A DNA stretch of 64,000 nucleotides from Pictodentalium vernedei. Its lineage: Eukaryota; Mollusca; Scaphopoda; Dentaliida; Dentaliidae. The notes beneath the pieces were generated by a model. The model had not been told where the DNA came from, did not search any database, and saw only the letters and a list, made by a program, of their open reading frames with translations. Below, one piece after another: positions 1-10,507 of this stretch. The first letter of the stretch is position 1. Each line of letters starts with the position of its first letter. A program made the position numbers and the translations under genes. The stretch lies in contig CM062297.1 of assembly GCA_031216915.1 (NCBI GenBank), forward strand, positions 827,168,786-827,232,785, given 5' to 3'.

Positions 1-600
1 TCTTTGGTGGGAGAGATTCAAGTTTGTTCATGCCAAGTCCCTGGATTCATATTTGACCTCCCTGTGGGAGCCTGAATTATATAACTTAGTGCAGCATAAG
101 GGAGATTCTTTAAAATTATTTTTCTTCAAATCCAGAAGTCAGAATCTTTTGATATTTGGTATACAGCATCCTCAGGGAGGTGATGTTCAGTTTGTTCAAG
201 CCAAGTCCCTGGGTTCATATTTGGGCTCCCAGTGGGAGCCCAAATTATAATTTAGTTCAATATGAGGAGTATCCTTTAAAAAAAAAATTAAGATCTACTT
301 ACGAGAATCTTTTGATATTTGTTATATAAGCTCATTTTTGGCAAGTGCTTTCAAATACATTTAACATCGTTCAAAGCAAGTTTATGTGTCCATATTTGGA
401 CTTCATTGAGATCCCCAAAGTTTCCTTTCAGCTCCAAAAGTGACATATTTCCTTTTAGGTTTGCAGAAAGTTTGATTTTAGGCAAGCACCATCTTTCACA
501 ATCAACATTGTTGAAGGCAACTTTATGTGTCCTTATTTGGGCTTTCCTGAGAGCCCCAAAGTTGCATTTGGGCTCCAATATTTCAAAAATATTTTAAGGC
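1..600 (+). repeat. Decayed tandem core repeats (~160 bp unit)
   Basis: Units of the same core seen at 19.7-21.7 kb recur here: a line like TTCAAGTTTGTTCA, then a small palindrome around GGGCTCCC..GGGAGCCC, then AATCTTTTGATATTTG. The first 260 bases hold about one and a half clear units; 330-600 holds two more diverged ones. A further diverged unit lies at 970-1124. No coding potential was seen; short ORFs here are repeat-derived. Confidence 0.6.
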
Positions 601-747
601 TAAAGAAAGAAAAATATCTGTTTCTCAGGCCCTCCTGCGTGGTCATTTTGGCTGCCGCATGCTCCCTTTTTATTACCCATAAAAACTTTTAAAAAATAAT
701 AATTAATTGGCTTATGTCAGATAAATTACCCAAGTTAATCTAAGTAC

Positions 748-821
748 CTTTGCAGTTGTTTCTAGGCAAGTCTTGGCTACCTATATAGGCAGCCAAGACA
801 TACCTAGAAACAACTGCAAAG
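748..821. repeat. Perfect-arm hairpin (palindrome)
   Basis: The left arm CTTTGCAGTTGTTTCTAGG is matched by its reverse complement at the right end, with further pairing of GTCTTGGCT inside. It looks like a very short foldback element. Flanks (601-747 and 822-1128) are AT-rich repeat debris without a gene. Confidence 0.7.
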
Positions 822-1128
822 CCTAAAGTTGTACATTATCAAAGTGTAGCAAATGTGTACAAAAATGTCCACTCATTGAATGGTTAAAAAAAATTAAAAA
901 TTAAAAAAAATAACACTCACCCGCATGCGTTTTTTAAAAACATGGCCTAAAACAGAATATCTACTTTGAGTGGCCCAACATATTTGCTTTTATGTTTGCT
1001 GAAAGTATTGATTTTAGGCAAGCACCATCTTTTATACATTCATTATTGTTCGATGCAACAGTTAGTTTATGTGTCAATACTTGTGCTTTATGGAGAGCCT
1101 AAAAGTTGCCTTTTTGGCTACAAAGTTA

Positions 1129-1372
1129 ACCCTTTACCCAACGTAACGGCCAAAACCGGCCAGCGCTATTCTCAAAAATCGCCAATTAATTTTCAAAATA
1201 TTTTCATTTTTTGTCTCAAAAACATAGGTTATGACCCCTCGTTGGAACGAGCTCGTCGAGCTCGTTCCAACGAGGGGTCATAACCTATGTTTTTGAGACA
1301 AAAAATGAAAAAATTTAGTTATTCAAGAATTTTTTTTGCAAGTGTCGTCTGCTTTTCACGTTAGGTAAAGGG
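1129..1372. mobile_element. TTAA-site MITE (piggyBac-like), intact copy 1
   Basis: This 244-bp element is flanked on both sides by TTAA. Its terminal inverted repeats start CCCTTTACCCAACGT and end with the complementary ACGTTAGGTAAAGGG. The centre is a long perfect palindrome around CTCGTTGGAACGAGCTCG. TTAA target choice plus CCC-starting TIRs fits piggyBac (Kolobok also uses TTAA). It is almost identical to the copy at 26079-26322, so the family was active recently. Confidence 0.8.
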
Positions 1373-1650
1373 TTAAAAAATTCAGAACTTTGTCTTGCAA
1401 CCATTAGTGAATCAGGGGATTAATTGTACTGTTTCGTTTTGACATCCAGTGCAACTGAAAGTTTAATATTAGGCTAAAAAAAAATAATGTTTTGATTCTC
1501 AGGCCCTCCCTCGTTGGATTTGAACCTCCTCATTAGACATTTTTATTGTGTCATCTTTTTTAAAGAATTTGTGAAAACTTGGAATGGTCATTTTTTCACA
1601 TTTCTCGACATTTAATTATTTAGCTGTGTTTGCAGTAAATTGGTTTTTCT

Positions 1651-1701
1651 TGTTGCAGTTTATGGGAGAGTGCCCAGAGGCACTCTCCCATAAACTGTAA
1701 C
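1651..1701. repeat. Hairpin palindrome
   Basis: The arms TGTTRCAGTTTATGGGAGAG and its complement are separated by the tetraloop-like AGAG. The stem is about 22 bp. No element termini were recognised around it. Confidence 0.65.
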
Positions 1702-1732
1702 AAGGCAAATTCTGATATACTGGATCATGATT

Positions 1733-1910
1733 TAATTATTTATTTATTTGCTGGTGTTTAAGGTCATATATTTCTGCACAATGGCTAATAATGGCCACAA
1801 CACTGATATAAACTCAACTTCTTAACCAATCATTTAGTGCCATGTTTCCGATTTTAAAGGACTCCTACCCCAAGCATTGGTTACTGGGGCCTATTCGAAT
1901 GGATCATGAT
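1733..1910 (-). mobile_element. SINE 3' part, minus strand
   Basis: Read on the minus strand this gives CCAGTAACCAATGCTTGG, then ATTAGCCATTGTGCA, then GACCTTAAACACC and an AATAAATA-type tail. The same 3' block occurs at 5690-5830, 22190-22390, 47690-47795, 55590-55815 and at the end of the full SINE at 43652-44005. The tRNA-like head is absent. Confidence 0.6.
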
Positions 1911-2428
1911 GCTTGACAGATCTATACCATTAAAAAGAACAATAAAATACAAATGCTTTTAGCTGTTGTTACGGCAGTTAGTTATAAAAGGTATACTATA
2001 ATTACACTAAAATACAACCTTTTCTCTTTTTCAAGTGGAAAGACAGCAAAAAGATTTTCTGAGTATACTCAATCCTTTACACGAAAAAAAACTAAAAATA
2101 AAAAAAAAAAACTAAAAATAAAATCCTTCCTCCCTCACTGATTTGAAAAAAAAATTGCCTGAGAATCAATTCATTTTTTTTATTTGGCCTTATATAGGTC
2201 TATGATCCTAGCAACAAGACAGGACTTTCACTTAACAGGAGAGCCTTGAGAATGAAACTGTATTAATCTTCTGCAAGGATATAACATATGAAGTAAAAAA
2301 AGAAGTACTACATAAATTTGGATTTGAGGTAGAGCATGCAACAAAAGCAAACTTACATTTCAGATCCTAAATTTTCAAAATCAGATTTTCTTCTGTCACT
2401 GAAATTTGAAATAAAGAATAGTGACTTT

Positions 2429-2612
2429 AACCCTTTACCTAACATAATGGTCAAAACCGACCAGTGCTATATACGTAAATTGTTAATCAATTTTTTTCTA
2501 TGTTTTTATTTTTTGCTTCCAAAATAAAGGTTTTGACCCCTCATTGGAACGAGTACATCATGCTCATTCCAGTGAGGGATCAAAACCTATGTTTTGGAAG
2601 CAAAAAAATAAA
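2429..2612. mobile_element. TTAA MITE, right end lost
   Basis: The left TTAA and the TIR start CCCTTTACCTAACATAATGG are present. The central palindrome is mutated (TTTTGACCCCTCATTGGAAC and its partner), and the right TIR is missing. It belongs to the same family as 1129-1372, older. Confidence 0.65.
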
Positions 2613-2863
2613 AATTGTTTGGGTTTGCTGTGATTATGCAAAAAGTCAACTAATCATCGGTCCTGCCGATTGATCGACTCAGTCGGATCGGATTTCACAC
2701 ACTTGTCGGATCTGACACCCAACACTACCATGTAATACTGTCTGCAGGGAAATGACCATTTGTCTGCATATTATCGGCTTCATCTACAAACAATTACCAG
2801 AGTTGAGGCCCTTGATAGACTTTAAAAAAAACAGCCCCTATGAATACAGAGATGTAATCTGTT

Positions 2864-2910
2864 TATATCTTGTTTGACAGAACCCCAAGAGCTCTGTCAA
2901 ACAAGATATA
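2864..2910. repeat. Hairpin palindrome
   Basis: The arms TATATCTTGTTTGACAGA and CTCTGTCAAACAAGATATA pair over 18 bp around a 10-base loop. Confidence 0.65.
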
Positions 2911-3990
2911 ATAGAATAAATGCACAAATTATCTCTAAAACACAGGAAAGTTAGCCAATCCGTGTTTATTGTATACTCCTGTTAACTGAATAATTCTCAG
3001 CAGCAAAGTGTATGTTCAAAATTGAGTAATATTGTAGTGCTTATGTTTATTGTGTATGCTGATAAAGTCTGTATGTTGTTTATTTTTCAGGATAGACCTT
3101 TATGTCATTCACTGAAAGAGAGTCTTTTGGCAACTAACTTAAATAATATTTATCTGTTGAAAAATATTCAGTGTTTTCTGTGCAGGAGCAAAATTGTTGT
3201 CTGAACAACATTAAAGGATGGGTATGGGGGTCATTTTTGGTTTCTCTGAAACATTTTTTAAGGTGAATGTAAAGAGAAAGAATTGAGAGACATTGGTCAT
3301 TTTCAAAATGTTTTTATTGATAGTTTATGATGCTGTTTTGGTGTAGTTGTATTCTATACAATAAATAAGAAATGCTATGATATTCAAAAAATCATTTTCA
3401 AATTCAAATTTGTAATAAACTCACTTTTAATGACGATTTTTGGGAAGACGTCATTCTCATTATTTTGGGGGCCAACATTCACAAAATCGATATGAAGAGT
3501 TGCCTATTTATGTGATGTACATGGGCTGAGGCCTGAAATTTTGATTTACTGTGTTATAAAATAAAAATAATTGATTTTTTTTTTAAAATACGCAAATGAA
3601 TCTGATATAAACTAGTCCCTTGTTCATTGTACATGTTGTTCCAAGTATATTATGCAGAGTGAGGGACCTTTAATTTGTTTCATTTTTGCCACTCGTCGCA
3701 GCTAATATGCAAATGTCGCATTTAATGTTTTATTTGAAGACGTGTTGAATAAGCAAAATTGTTAAAACTTCTAAACACCATGATGTAACATGGCACAACT
3801 TGACTGGATTCCAATCACACGTCATGATTCATTTTCCAAATTCTGTATCAATAAATATCCCTCCAAAGCAGTTCAAAATGCTTTGCGAATCCACAGGTAA
3901 TCAGTAAAAACCCTAAATAAATAGTAAATTTCGAATATATGTTTAAATTAAAATGTGCTTGTATAATATGTCATTAGGTAATTTCCCTAC
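2911..3990. other. No recognisable gene; downstream of the homeobox gene
   Basis: AT-rich sequence lying 3' of the last exon recognised on the minus strand. The gene's final exon or 3' UTR may lie here, because exon 6 ends in an open splice phase. I could not find an acceptor followed by a convincing coding stretch. Confidence 0.4.
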
Positions 3991-4168
3991 CTTATAATTT
4001 CAAGAGATATGACCGTCTCTTGATTTAATATTCTCCCCAAAGTCTTCTGGCCATAACATGATGGGTTTTTGAAACTCAAGCCTTCTGGGAAGCCAGAAAC
4101 CTCAATGCTGATAACACCATTTTTGATATCTTTGTATGGCACCATTTCCCGCTTTTTACTTGCAGTTT
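3991..4168 (-). CDS. Exon 6 of homeobox/HMG/GTF2I-like gene: GTF2I-like repeat
   Basis: Minus-strand exon of 178 bases bounded by an acceptor ending TTTACAG and a donor AAG/GTAGGG. With the previous exon it encodes a segment containing VPYKDIKN, then VSGFPEGLSFKNPSCYG, then LGRILNQ. The order VPY, hydrophobic strand, GLP/FPEG, F+NPS.YG, L..IL is the hallmark I recognise from GTF2I (TFII-I) repeats, which bind DNA. The repeat normally spans 75-95 residues, and exons 5 and 6 together give about that. The exon enters in phase 1 and leaves in phase 2, so at least one further exon is expected downstream. The family assignment is pattern recognition; a profile search would settle it. Confidence 0.7.
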
Positions 4169-5204
4169 CTGTAAATACATACACATTTTTTTTAATATCA
4201 CTCTATAGTATACAAGTGAGTGAGTGCTTTCATTCAAAATCCTAAAAAGACTTGTGCTGTCACTGCATGTTGTTTCATATCATTTCAAATTATTTTTCAA
4301 TACAAATAGACTTTGTAGTTTACCAATTGACATGTGATGTTTCTTTCATTCTTTTTAATTATTTTCATCAAGGTTTTTGTCACTGGGATAAGCCTTTGGG
4401 GATAATAAAATAAAACAAAACTGTATACATGGTCACTGAAGAGGCAGGGTAATAAATTCATCACACAATGTTTCAGCATGGTGTACAGTACTTGACAGCC
4501 ATTATGAGATCCTGAGACTGGAAGCACAGTGTAACTAATAGTGCTGTCTTTCAGTCAGGGGAGTTAAAATATTAAAACATGGTTGGGGACATGAGTGAAA
4601 ATGCAATGAGTTTTGTTACATTTTATGTGATCTTGAGTAATGTAATATTATCTCTCCAACCACCAGTTTGGTATTGGAAGTGAGAAGTGTCTTCGTGGTA
4701 ACCTCACTGAAAGTTAGAATTAGGTATACAAAGTGATCACTGTTCATCTGAGGTAGTGTTCAGGGCTTCTTCTAAACCGTTGGCACCATAGCAATCAAAT
4801 TTCCATGTGAGTGATGACAGACATGATGGACATCAGCTTCTGCTGTGTTGGGAAGTGGGGGGTGGGGGGGGTTGGCGGTCTGTGGGGAGAAATTTTTGTG
4901 AACAATTTTTGTTCACAAAGCAAATGGGACAATGACCTGCTATTTGGTATACAAAGAAGTTCCATCTATCAATCCACCTGTCCAGTTCTTCCATCCTACA
5001 CTTTTTGTGAAAACATTAACTATTATTTTTATGAAAATTGGTATTTGAATACATAGAGAACAGTTTCTGACACTCCATATTCTTTGATTGTTTTGGAAAA
5101 CTGCAGCTGGGGGTAGATATTCTGAAAAAAAATCAAATTTGGTGTTTCATTCACCTGCATACAGAAAATATTTTCGTCAAAAGAATACAACAATTCATAT
5201 TTAC

Positions 5205-5297
5205 CCCAAAGTTGTCGGAAGAGCTTTCGCACTTTCTGTCTGGTTTTTGCATGCTTCTCTTCCCTGCTAATGGTTTGACTTTGCATTCTGTGAGGAC
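5205..5297 (-). CDS. Exon 5: basic linker and start of GTF2I-like repeat
   Basis: Exon of 93 bases on the minus strand. The acceptor follows TTCCACATTTAG and the donor is TTTGGG/GTAAAT. It encodes a strongly basic stretch with REEKHAKTRQKVRKLFRQLW. The end resembles the first helix of a GTF2I-like repeat (basic, then V..LF...). It enters in phase 1 and leaves in phase 1, fitting the end of exon 4 and the start of exon 6 exactly. By itself it is too short to be convincing; the support is the phase agreement and the clean splice sites. Confidence 0.6.
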
Positions 5298-5689
5298 CTA
5301 AATGTGGAAGTGAATACGATGAAATGATGTGGTCGAATGTTTTAATTTCATTTTTTACTGAACTCTTTTTACACAGAAAACAAAACTTCAACAGAAAACC
5401 CCTTGATACTAAGATATTGATCAGTATACTCACATGCATTTAGTGAGGAAAAATTTAGTTTTAGTTTTATAAATACATATATACCAAATTACCTGGTCCT
5501 AAATGATCAGCCTCCTATCTACTGAGCTAAAGACAACCCATCAGTAGGTACCTCAGTAGGTATGGGTATTAAATGTAAGAAAATATGCCAAAGTAACTGA
5601 TGATTATACAGATACATCAGGGCTAGCTTGATTGGATATATCTTAATTCAATAATCCATTTAATTGAAAACTGTTTTCAAACACAAAAC

Positions 5690-5832
5690 CATTTACCCAA
5701 CCTTCAATACAACCTGTAAAATGGGCAACATGGGTATAAACTTTGGAGTAAACTCGACTTTATCTCCCATGTTGTTGCCACCATTAGCCATTGTGTATTA
5801 ATATGGGATCTTAAACACCAATAAATAAATAA
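5690..5832 (+). mobile_element. SINE 3' fragment
   Basis: Contains AAAATGGGCAACATGG, then TTAGCCATTGTGTA, then TCTTAAACACCAATAAATAA, the shared 3' tail of the window's SINE family. The head is missing or eroded. It sits in the intron between exons 4 and 5. Confidence 0.6.
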
Positions 5833-5837
5833 CCGTT

Positions 5838-6098
5838 TAACCATTGTAACGGAAAAAAGGACCAGTGCTATACACAAAAATCACCATTCAGATTTCATTA
5901 TGTTGTCAATTCTTGTCACAAAAATATAGCTTATGACCCCTCATTGGAACGACTTGTTTCAAGCTCATTGCAATGGGGGTCGTAAGCTATGTATTTTAGA
6001 CAAAAGAAGACATCTTTTTAGTTATTTGAGGTGGGTGGGGGGGGGGGGGCATGGTGGAGGGGGGCAAGTGCTGTCTGCTATCCACGTTGGGTAAACCA
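5838..6098. mobile_element. TTAA MITE, degraded copy
   Basis: Recognisable by the central palindrome (GACCCCTCATTGGAACGA and partner) and the right end ACGTTGGGTAAACCA. The terminal TTAA and CCC triplets have decayed. A G-run (about 6037-6049) has expanded inside it. Confidence 0.55.
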
Positions 6099-6816
6099 TC
6101 AGGAAAATACAGTTAAAAAAGTTAATTTTACAGCATCTGACAAGTTTATATGTTGTATTCTGATCAAGTTGACTGTTCACTTTTAAATGTTTGAGAGGAT
6201 CTGAAAAGGGCCACTGTAAGACAGACTGTGGAGTCTGTTTTATGCTACAGGAAGCTGACATGGAGGTTCTTGAAGACTCTTGGGTACTCCGTCTTGGTAT
6301 TTGCTGTTTTAGTGATGTCTCTGCTACCATTCATAGCTTCATCAGCTACGGCTGGTAATTTATCCTCCCTGGTTGGGGTATTTTTATCTGTATTTTCATA
6401 TGGTGTGGGGTGGCCACCCTGATGGTTTTTCTTCGAGTCTGCAAAGCTTCAAAATTTCATTTGATTTGAAAATGTCTTGATCATTAAGTTCAATTTAATT
6501 CAAGATATGCTGATTTTGAAATTTTAAATCGTGGCAGAGTTGTCAAAATCATGCCAAGTATCTCGTCTTGAACACTTCTTTCATTTAGTCTCCTGTACAG
6601 GTGATGGGTGAGAGAAGAAGAGGTCAAAGATCTGTAAAACCCATGTTCTGCACTGACATAGAAATGACAATTTACATGTAGATCTCTGAATAAATGCCAT
6701 AGTAAACACCTTAGTAATCAAATTTTGCGACAGCATTATACTGCTGCAGTGGAAAATTCCAATTTTCAAGGGCTGATTCTTTAAAGGATAAACATAAAAT
6801 GCACAAAATATCTTGC

Positions 6817-6961
6817 CATGAACAGCATTAGAAAATGCACTCCTTAAGTGGGCGTCCCTGAAAAAGCTGATGCCTTCCTCTGATCCAAACACTACTTCTT
6901 CACCATTGCTTTTTATGGCCATCCCGCCAACGTGTACCCCAAATGAGGAAAGTACATCACA
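6817..6961 (-). CDS. Exon 4: conserved-looking segment with a GC splice donor
   Basis: Minus-strand exon of 145 bases. The acceptor is TTTTCTTTGTCAG. The frame encodes CDVLSSFGVHVGGMAIKS, then VVFGSEEGISFF, then LRSAF. The alternation of hydrophobic strand, glycine pair and small helix suggests a compact alpha/beta fold; I do not recognise the domain. It ends in phase 1 at CATG/GCAAGA, a GC-AG type donor. That choice is inferred, because it alone puts exon 5 in frame. The junction to exon 3 does not match in phase (2 versus 0), so a small exon may be missing or an indel is present. Confidence 0.6.
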
Positions 6962-6969
6962 CTGACAAA

Positions 6970-7900
6970 GAAAATATATTGTTTACTAGTTAATTTAGAA
7001 GAAATCGAGTGTGTCCATGAAAAACTCCTGGTATGCTTTAATTATCAATCAACAAATGAAAAATTCAAATATGAAAAAATCAACAACAAAAAATGTTATA
7101 ATTTCCATTTTCTTACAAGTATATACCTCGGTAATGTGACATCTTCTATGGATGAGCTTGTTAAAAAATGTGCAACATGGTATGTTGTAGATTAAAAGTA
7201 TAAAAGTAAATTGTTTAAACTATGTAAAAAATAGACAGCTATTCATGTTCCATGAAGTGTTAAGACAAAACTAACAGCAAAAACAAATCTAGCAATAAAA
7301 ACAACAATGCATAATTCCACATTACCGTAAGTACACTAATATTAGGAAGACAAAATGAATAAACCACGAACAAAAATGACACGACAAAAAAAACATCTCA
7401 TTATATTTCATCAGGTTTCCTACAAATTCATTAGAAAATCCAGTCAAGGACATAATTTTTGGAATGCTGGGATTGAATCTTAAATTTCCCATTAGATCAA
7501 TACTATTTTCTGACAGATTTGAGATTGAGCAACCAAATGTCTGGTATTTTGGCCACCAAAAAAGTATTGATGTGGTGATTTAGGCACCGTAGGCCCCTGG
7601 GAAAGGACATGTGGCCACCATTGCAGCTGCCTTTCAATCACCCTTGAAATTTTGCTTTCATGGCGTTTGCCGACTTCTGCGATTGCTTGGTTGTCTAAAG
7701 GTTGCATGGTTCTCTGGTTGGTTGACGATTATGCTGATGGATCTAGTTGACGATGTTGTGTGTTGCAGGTTTGCATGGAGAGAGCACTTGCCTTGTATTT
7801 CCAAAGGTTTCAAACATACCAAAAAGGAGAACTTCACGGGTTCTCCATCTGCCCTGCTTATTATACCTATGTGGTGGGTACTGAATTGATAGCAAGATTA
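6970..7900. other. Intron sequence, no gene seen
   Basis: Intron between exons 3 and 4. Short ORFs on both strands at 7490-7890 have no recognisable motif and look incidental. A small missing exon could lie here, since the phases of exons 3 and 4 do not agree. Confidence 0.4.
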
Positions 7901-7901
7901 T

Positions 7902-8349
7902 AACAAGATGTCCCGTGGGGCCTGTGGGTGCTCACCTGACATGGTAGTCTAAATATCAAACCAGGGACTTTAATAAATTACATATGTCCCTTCTAAGAAA
8001 AGCATATCCCAACTAGATGACTTCTCTTGAAGAAATCTAAGTATACACCTTAAAAGGAAGCTGCTACCAAATATCAAGTCTCTGCTACTGCTGGTTCATG
8101 AGAAGAAGATTTTTTAAGATTTAGGAGCACTTTAGGGGCGTAGCCCCACCCAGGAGGTGGGGTGTCTTGATTTGAACAAAATCAAAATGTGATGTCATAA
8201 CAAACAAGCTTCTCAAATTTCACTTAAATCAGATTAGCGGTTTTGGAGAGTCGCAAACACCATGTTCATGGATGACAGATGGACGACAGACGACGGATGA
8301 AAAGTGATCACTATAGCTCTCCCTGACTGAAAGTCGGTGAGCTAAAAGG
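7902..8349 (-). mobile_element. Hairpin-headed element (pearl/Helentron-like), minus strand
   Basis: Read on the minus strand it opens after a T run with AGCTCACCGACT, loop TTC, AGTCAGGGAGAGCT, then ATAGTGATCAC and a CCGTCGTC-type tract (8285-8347). It closes with a small GC hairpin followed by ATCTTGTT at 7902-7925. It is short (about 450 bp) and shares its head with the plus-strand element starting at 8685, so the two face each other. Confidence 0.6.
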
Positions 8350-8676
8350 GTGGTATATGGGATGCAGGACCAACCCTTGCATCTTTGGGGTTGGTGGCCA
8401 ACCCATAAGATGGAGTGAAGGAAATGGTCACTCCTTCTCAATATCACATCACAAGCACACCCCGGCAACAAATCTCCTAATTATCAAAACTCAGTAGAGA
8501 CATGTTTTTCAAAATATTTTTAACAACTTTGCTGCATGATAATTGACTTTAATAAACATACATTTAACAGGTTAAATTAATAAATTTTTTCAAGAATCCA
8601 CATAACACGATTATTATATTATCCACAAATAAGTGAGACATAAATAGCTGTGATTTCCATGATTTGGATGTCATAC

Positions 8677-8684
8677 CAGATTTC
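8677..8684 (-). other. Displaced end of exon 3 and its splice donor (inferred)
   Basis: If the element at 8685-10314 is removed, the minus-strand reading frame of exon 3 continues for a few codons (DNEIW) into CTG/GTATGA, a strong donor. The true 3' end of exon 3 therefore seems to lie here, now 1.6 kb away from the rest of the exon. Confidence 0.45.
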
Positions 8685-9045
8685 ATTAGCTCAACCTGAC
8701 TTTCAGAGTGAGCTTTTGTGATCAGTTTTCGTCCGTCGTCCGTGAACATGGTGTTTGCGACTTCTCCTCCAATACCACTAATCCGATTTAAGTGACATTT
8801 GAGATGCTTGTTTGTTATGACATCGCATTTTGATTTTGTTCACATACATTTGTTGAAATCAAATCCCTCGGTCCATATTTGGGCTCCCCATGGGGAGCCC
8901 AATTGTTCAAATTAGTGCAATATGAGGAATATACTTTAAAAATCTTCTTCACATCCACCAGTGAGAATCTTTTGATATTTGGTATACTATATCCTTACGA
9001 AGTTGAGATTCAAGTTTGTTCAGGCCATGTCCCTGGGTTCATATT

Positions 9046-9960
9046 TAGGCTGAAAATTAGGGGTCCAGGTCCAGTGGGACCAGATCAAAATTTCGGACCT
9101 GAGTTTTTTGGGTTTTTTTTATGCGTTATGGACAATTTTAAGACAAACAAAAATTTTACACTGGAAATTTTGGGTCTGGGTCCCAGTGGGATTGGAAAAT
9201 TTGGGTCCAAAATTCTAACCCGATTTTTTTGTTTTTTTTATGCATTTTGGACAATTTTAAGACAAAAAACAAAAAAAAATTTAAACTGAAAATTTTGGGG
9301 GCAGGTCCCGGTGGGACTTCGAAAATTTGGGTCCAATATTCTAACCTGAGTTTTTGTTTGTTTGTTTTTTATGCGTTTTGGACAATTATAAGACAAAATA
9401 AAAAAAAATTTTGACACGGAAAATTTCGGGGGCCCGGTCCCAGTGGGATTAGAAAATATGGGTCCAAAATTCAGACCTGAGTGTTTTGGTTTTTTATGCG
9501 TTTTGGACAATTTTAAGACAAAAAATTTTTGCACGGAAATTTTCGGGGCCAGGTCCCAGTGGGATTAGAAAATTTGATCCAAAATTCGGACATGAGATTT
9601 TTTGTTATTTATGCGTTTTGGACAATTTTTACACCCCCCCCCCCCCCAAAAAAAATTTTTTTACACTGAAACTTAGGGGTCCAGGTTCTGGTGGGACCCT
9701 AGAAAATTTGGGTCCAAAATTTGAACCTGAGTTTTTTACTTTTTTATGTGTTTGGACAATTTTGAGACAAAAAAAATTTCAACCAAAATCCGGAAAATTG
9801 TTTTTGGTTTTTCCATTTTGGTCACGTTTAAGACAAAAAAAATTAAAAACTTTTACATTGAAAATTTGGGCTCCGGCCGGGTGGGACTTCGAAAAATCTG
9901 GAACTGAGTTTTGGTGTTTTTTAGGCATTTTGGTAAATTTTTAAGAAGAAGAAAAATTTT
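9046..9960 (+). repeat. Tandem array, ~115-130 bp unit, about 7 copies
   Basis: Each unit has GGTCCCAGTGGGA, AAAATTTGGGTCCAAAATT, a T-run, then TATGCGTTTTGGACAATTTT and AAGACAAAAAA. Copies start near 9064, 9177, 9303, 9437, 9552, 9685 and 9877. A C-run (9636-9647) interrupts one copy. Open frames on both strands across the array are a by-product of the repeat. Confidence 0.8.
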
Positions 9961-10063
9961 AGTGGGAAAATATTTTGTGTAGGACTTCGAAAATTTCCGC
10001 ACGAAGAATAAAAAAAATCTTTTTTTTTATGCGTTTATCTCAATTTTGCGACGTAAAAGTGCC

Positions 10064-10229
10064 AGAACTGAAAATAGAAGGAAAATCCTGTGTATTGTGT
10101 GGGCACAATCGCTTCATGTAGTTGGTATATACTTTTCTTAGGAGCAAGAACTGAAAATAAAAGGAAAATCCTGTGTATTGTGCGGGCACAATCGCTTCAT
10201 GTAGTTGGTATATGCTTTTCTTAGGAGGG
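10064..10229 (+). repeat. 83-bp direct duplication
   Basis: Two adjacent copies, 10064-10146 and 10147-10229, differ at only a few bases. They include TGGGCACAATCGCTTCATG-like text. A recent tandem duplication inside the hairpin-headed element. Confidence 0.8.
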
Positions 10230-10314
10230 ATGTATGCAACTTATTCAGGTCCCTTGTTTGATATTTAGACTACCATGTCAGATGATTGTCCACAGTCCCC
10301 ACAGGCCACTTGTT

Positions 10315-10507
10315 TTATCTTTTATATAACTTAAAGCTTGACTGATTGCCAAAAACTGCTTCTTGACCACCTTTTCTGGCTGCATTTTTTGATTCAGTGG
10401 CGCATCCCTTTCCTCCTTGGCTGCAAGAGTAAAGTTTTGTTTTTCTTCTGGGGTCAGCCCATTCCACTTCCTGGCCCATTCTTTGAAGTTGCATTGTGAT
10501 GTGTTAG
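10315..10507 (-). CDS. Exon 3: HMG-box-like segment, 3' end cut by a transposon
   Basis: The acceptor TGTTTTAG precedes a minus-strand frame encoding FKEWARKWNGLTPEEKQNFT, then AAKEE, and later VVKKQFLAISQALSYIKD. The W..KW..L.PEEK..F...A pattern is that of the second and third helices of an HMG-box-like domain, whose first part (PSAFNMF) is at the end of exon 2. It enters in phase 1, exactly complementing exon 2. About 64 codons on, the frame runs straight into the tail of the element ending at 10314 and stops 10-12 codons later inside it. The residues read from element sequence (SGLWGLW) are therefore not original. Confidence 0.7.

Larger units (their letters stand above)
8685..10314 (+). 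mobile_element. Hairpin-headed element inserted in exon 3
   Basis: The head TTAGCTCAACCTGACTTTCA (8685-8715) is followed by GTGATCAG and a CGTCCGTCGTCC tract, one core unit (8860-9045), a ~120-bp tandem array (9046-9960), an 83-bp duplication (10064-10229) and a tail. The tail is GTCCACAGTCCCCACAGGCC then ACTTGTTT, ending near 10314. Head and tail match the family at 19.0-21.0 kb. It lies in the coding frame of exon 3 of the minus-strand gene. Confidence 0.6.

Noticed and set aside
6230..6447. Minus-strand open frame after an acceptor-like CATCAG, hydrophilic
   Set aside because: Exons 4 and 5 join in frame without it, its entry phase fits neither, and it runs to a stop. Codon content gives no clear support.
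7492..7889. ORFs on both strands between exons 3 and 4
   Set aside because: No motif, no phase-compatible splice sites, and the two strands are equally open.
8879..9944. Long plus-strand frames over the 9-kb array
   Set aside because: Tandem repeat with a period that happens to stay open; repeated low-complexity peptide.
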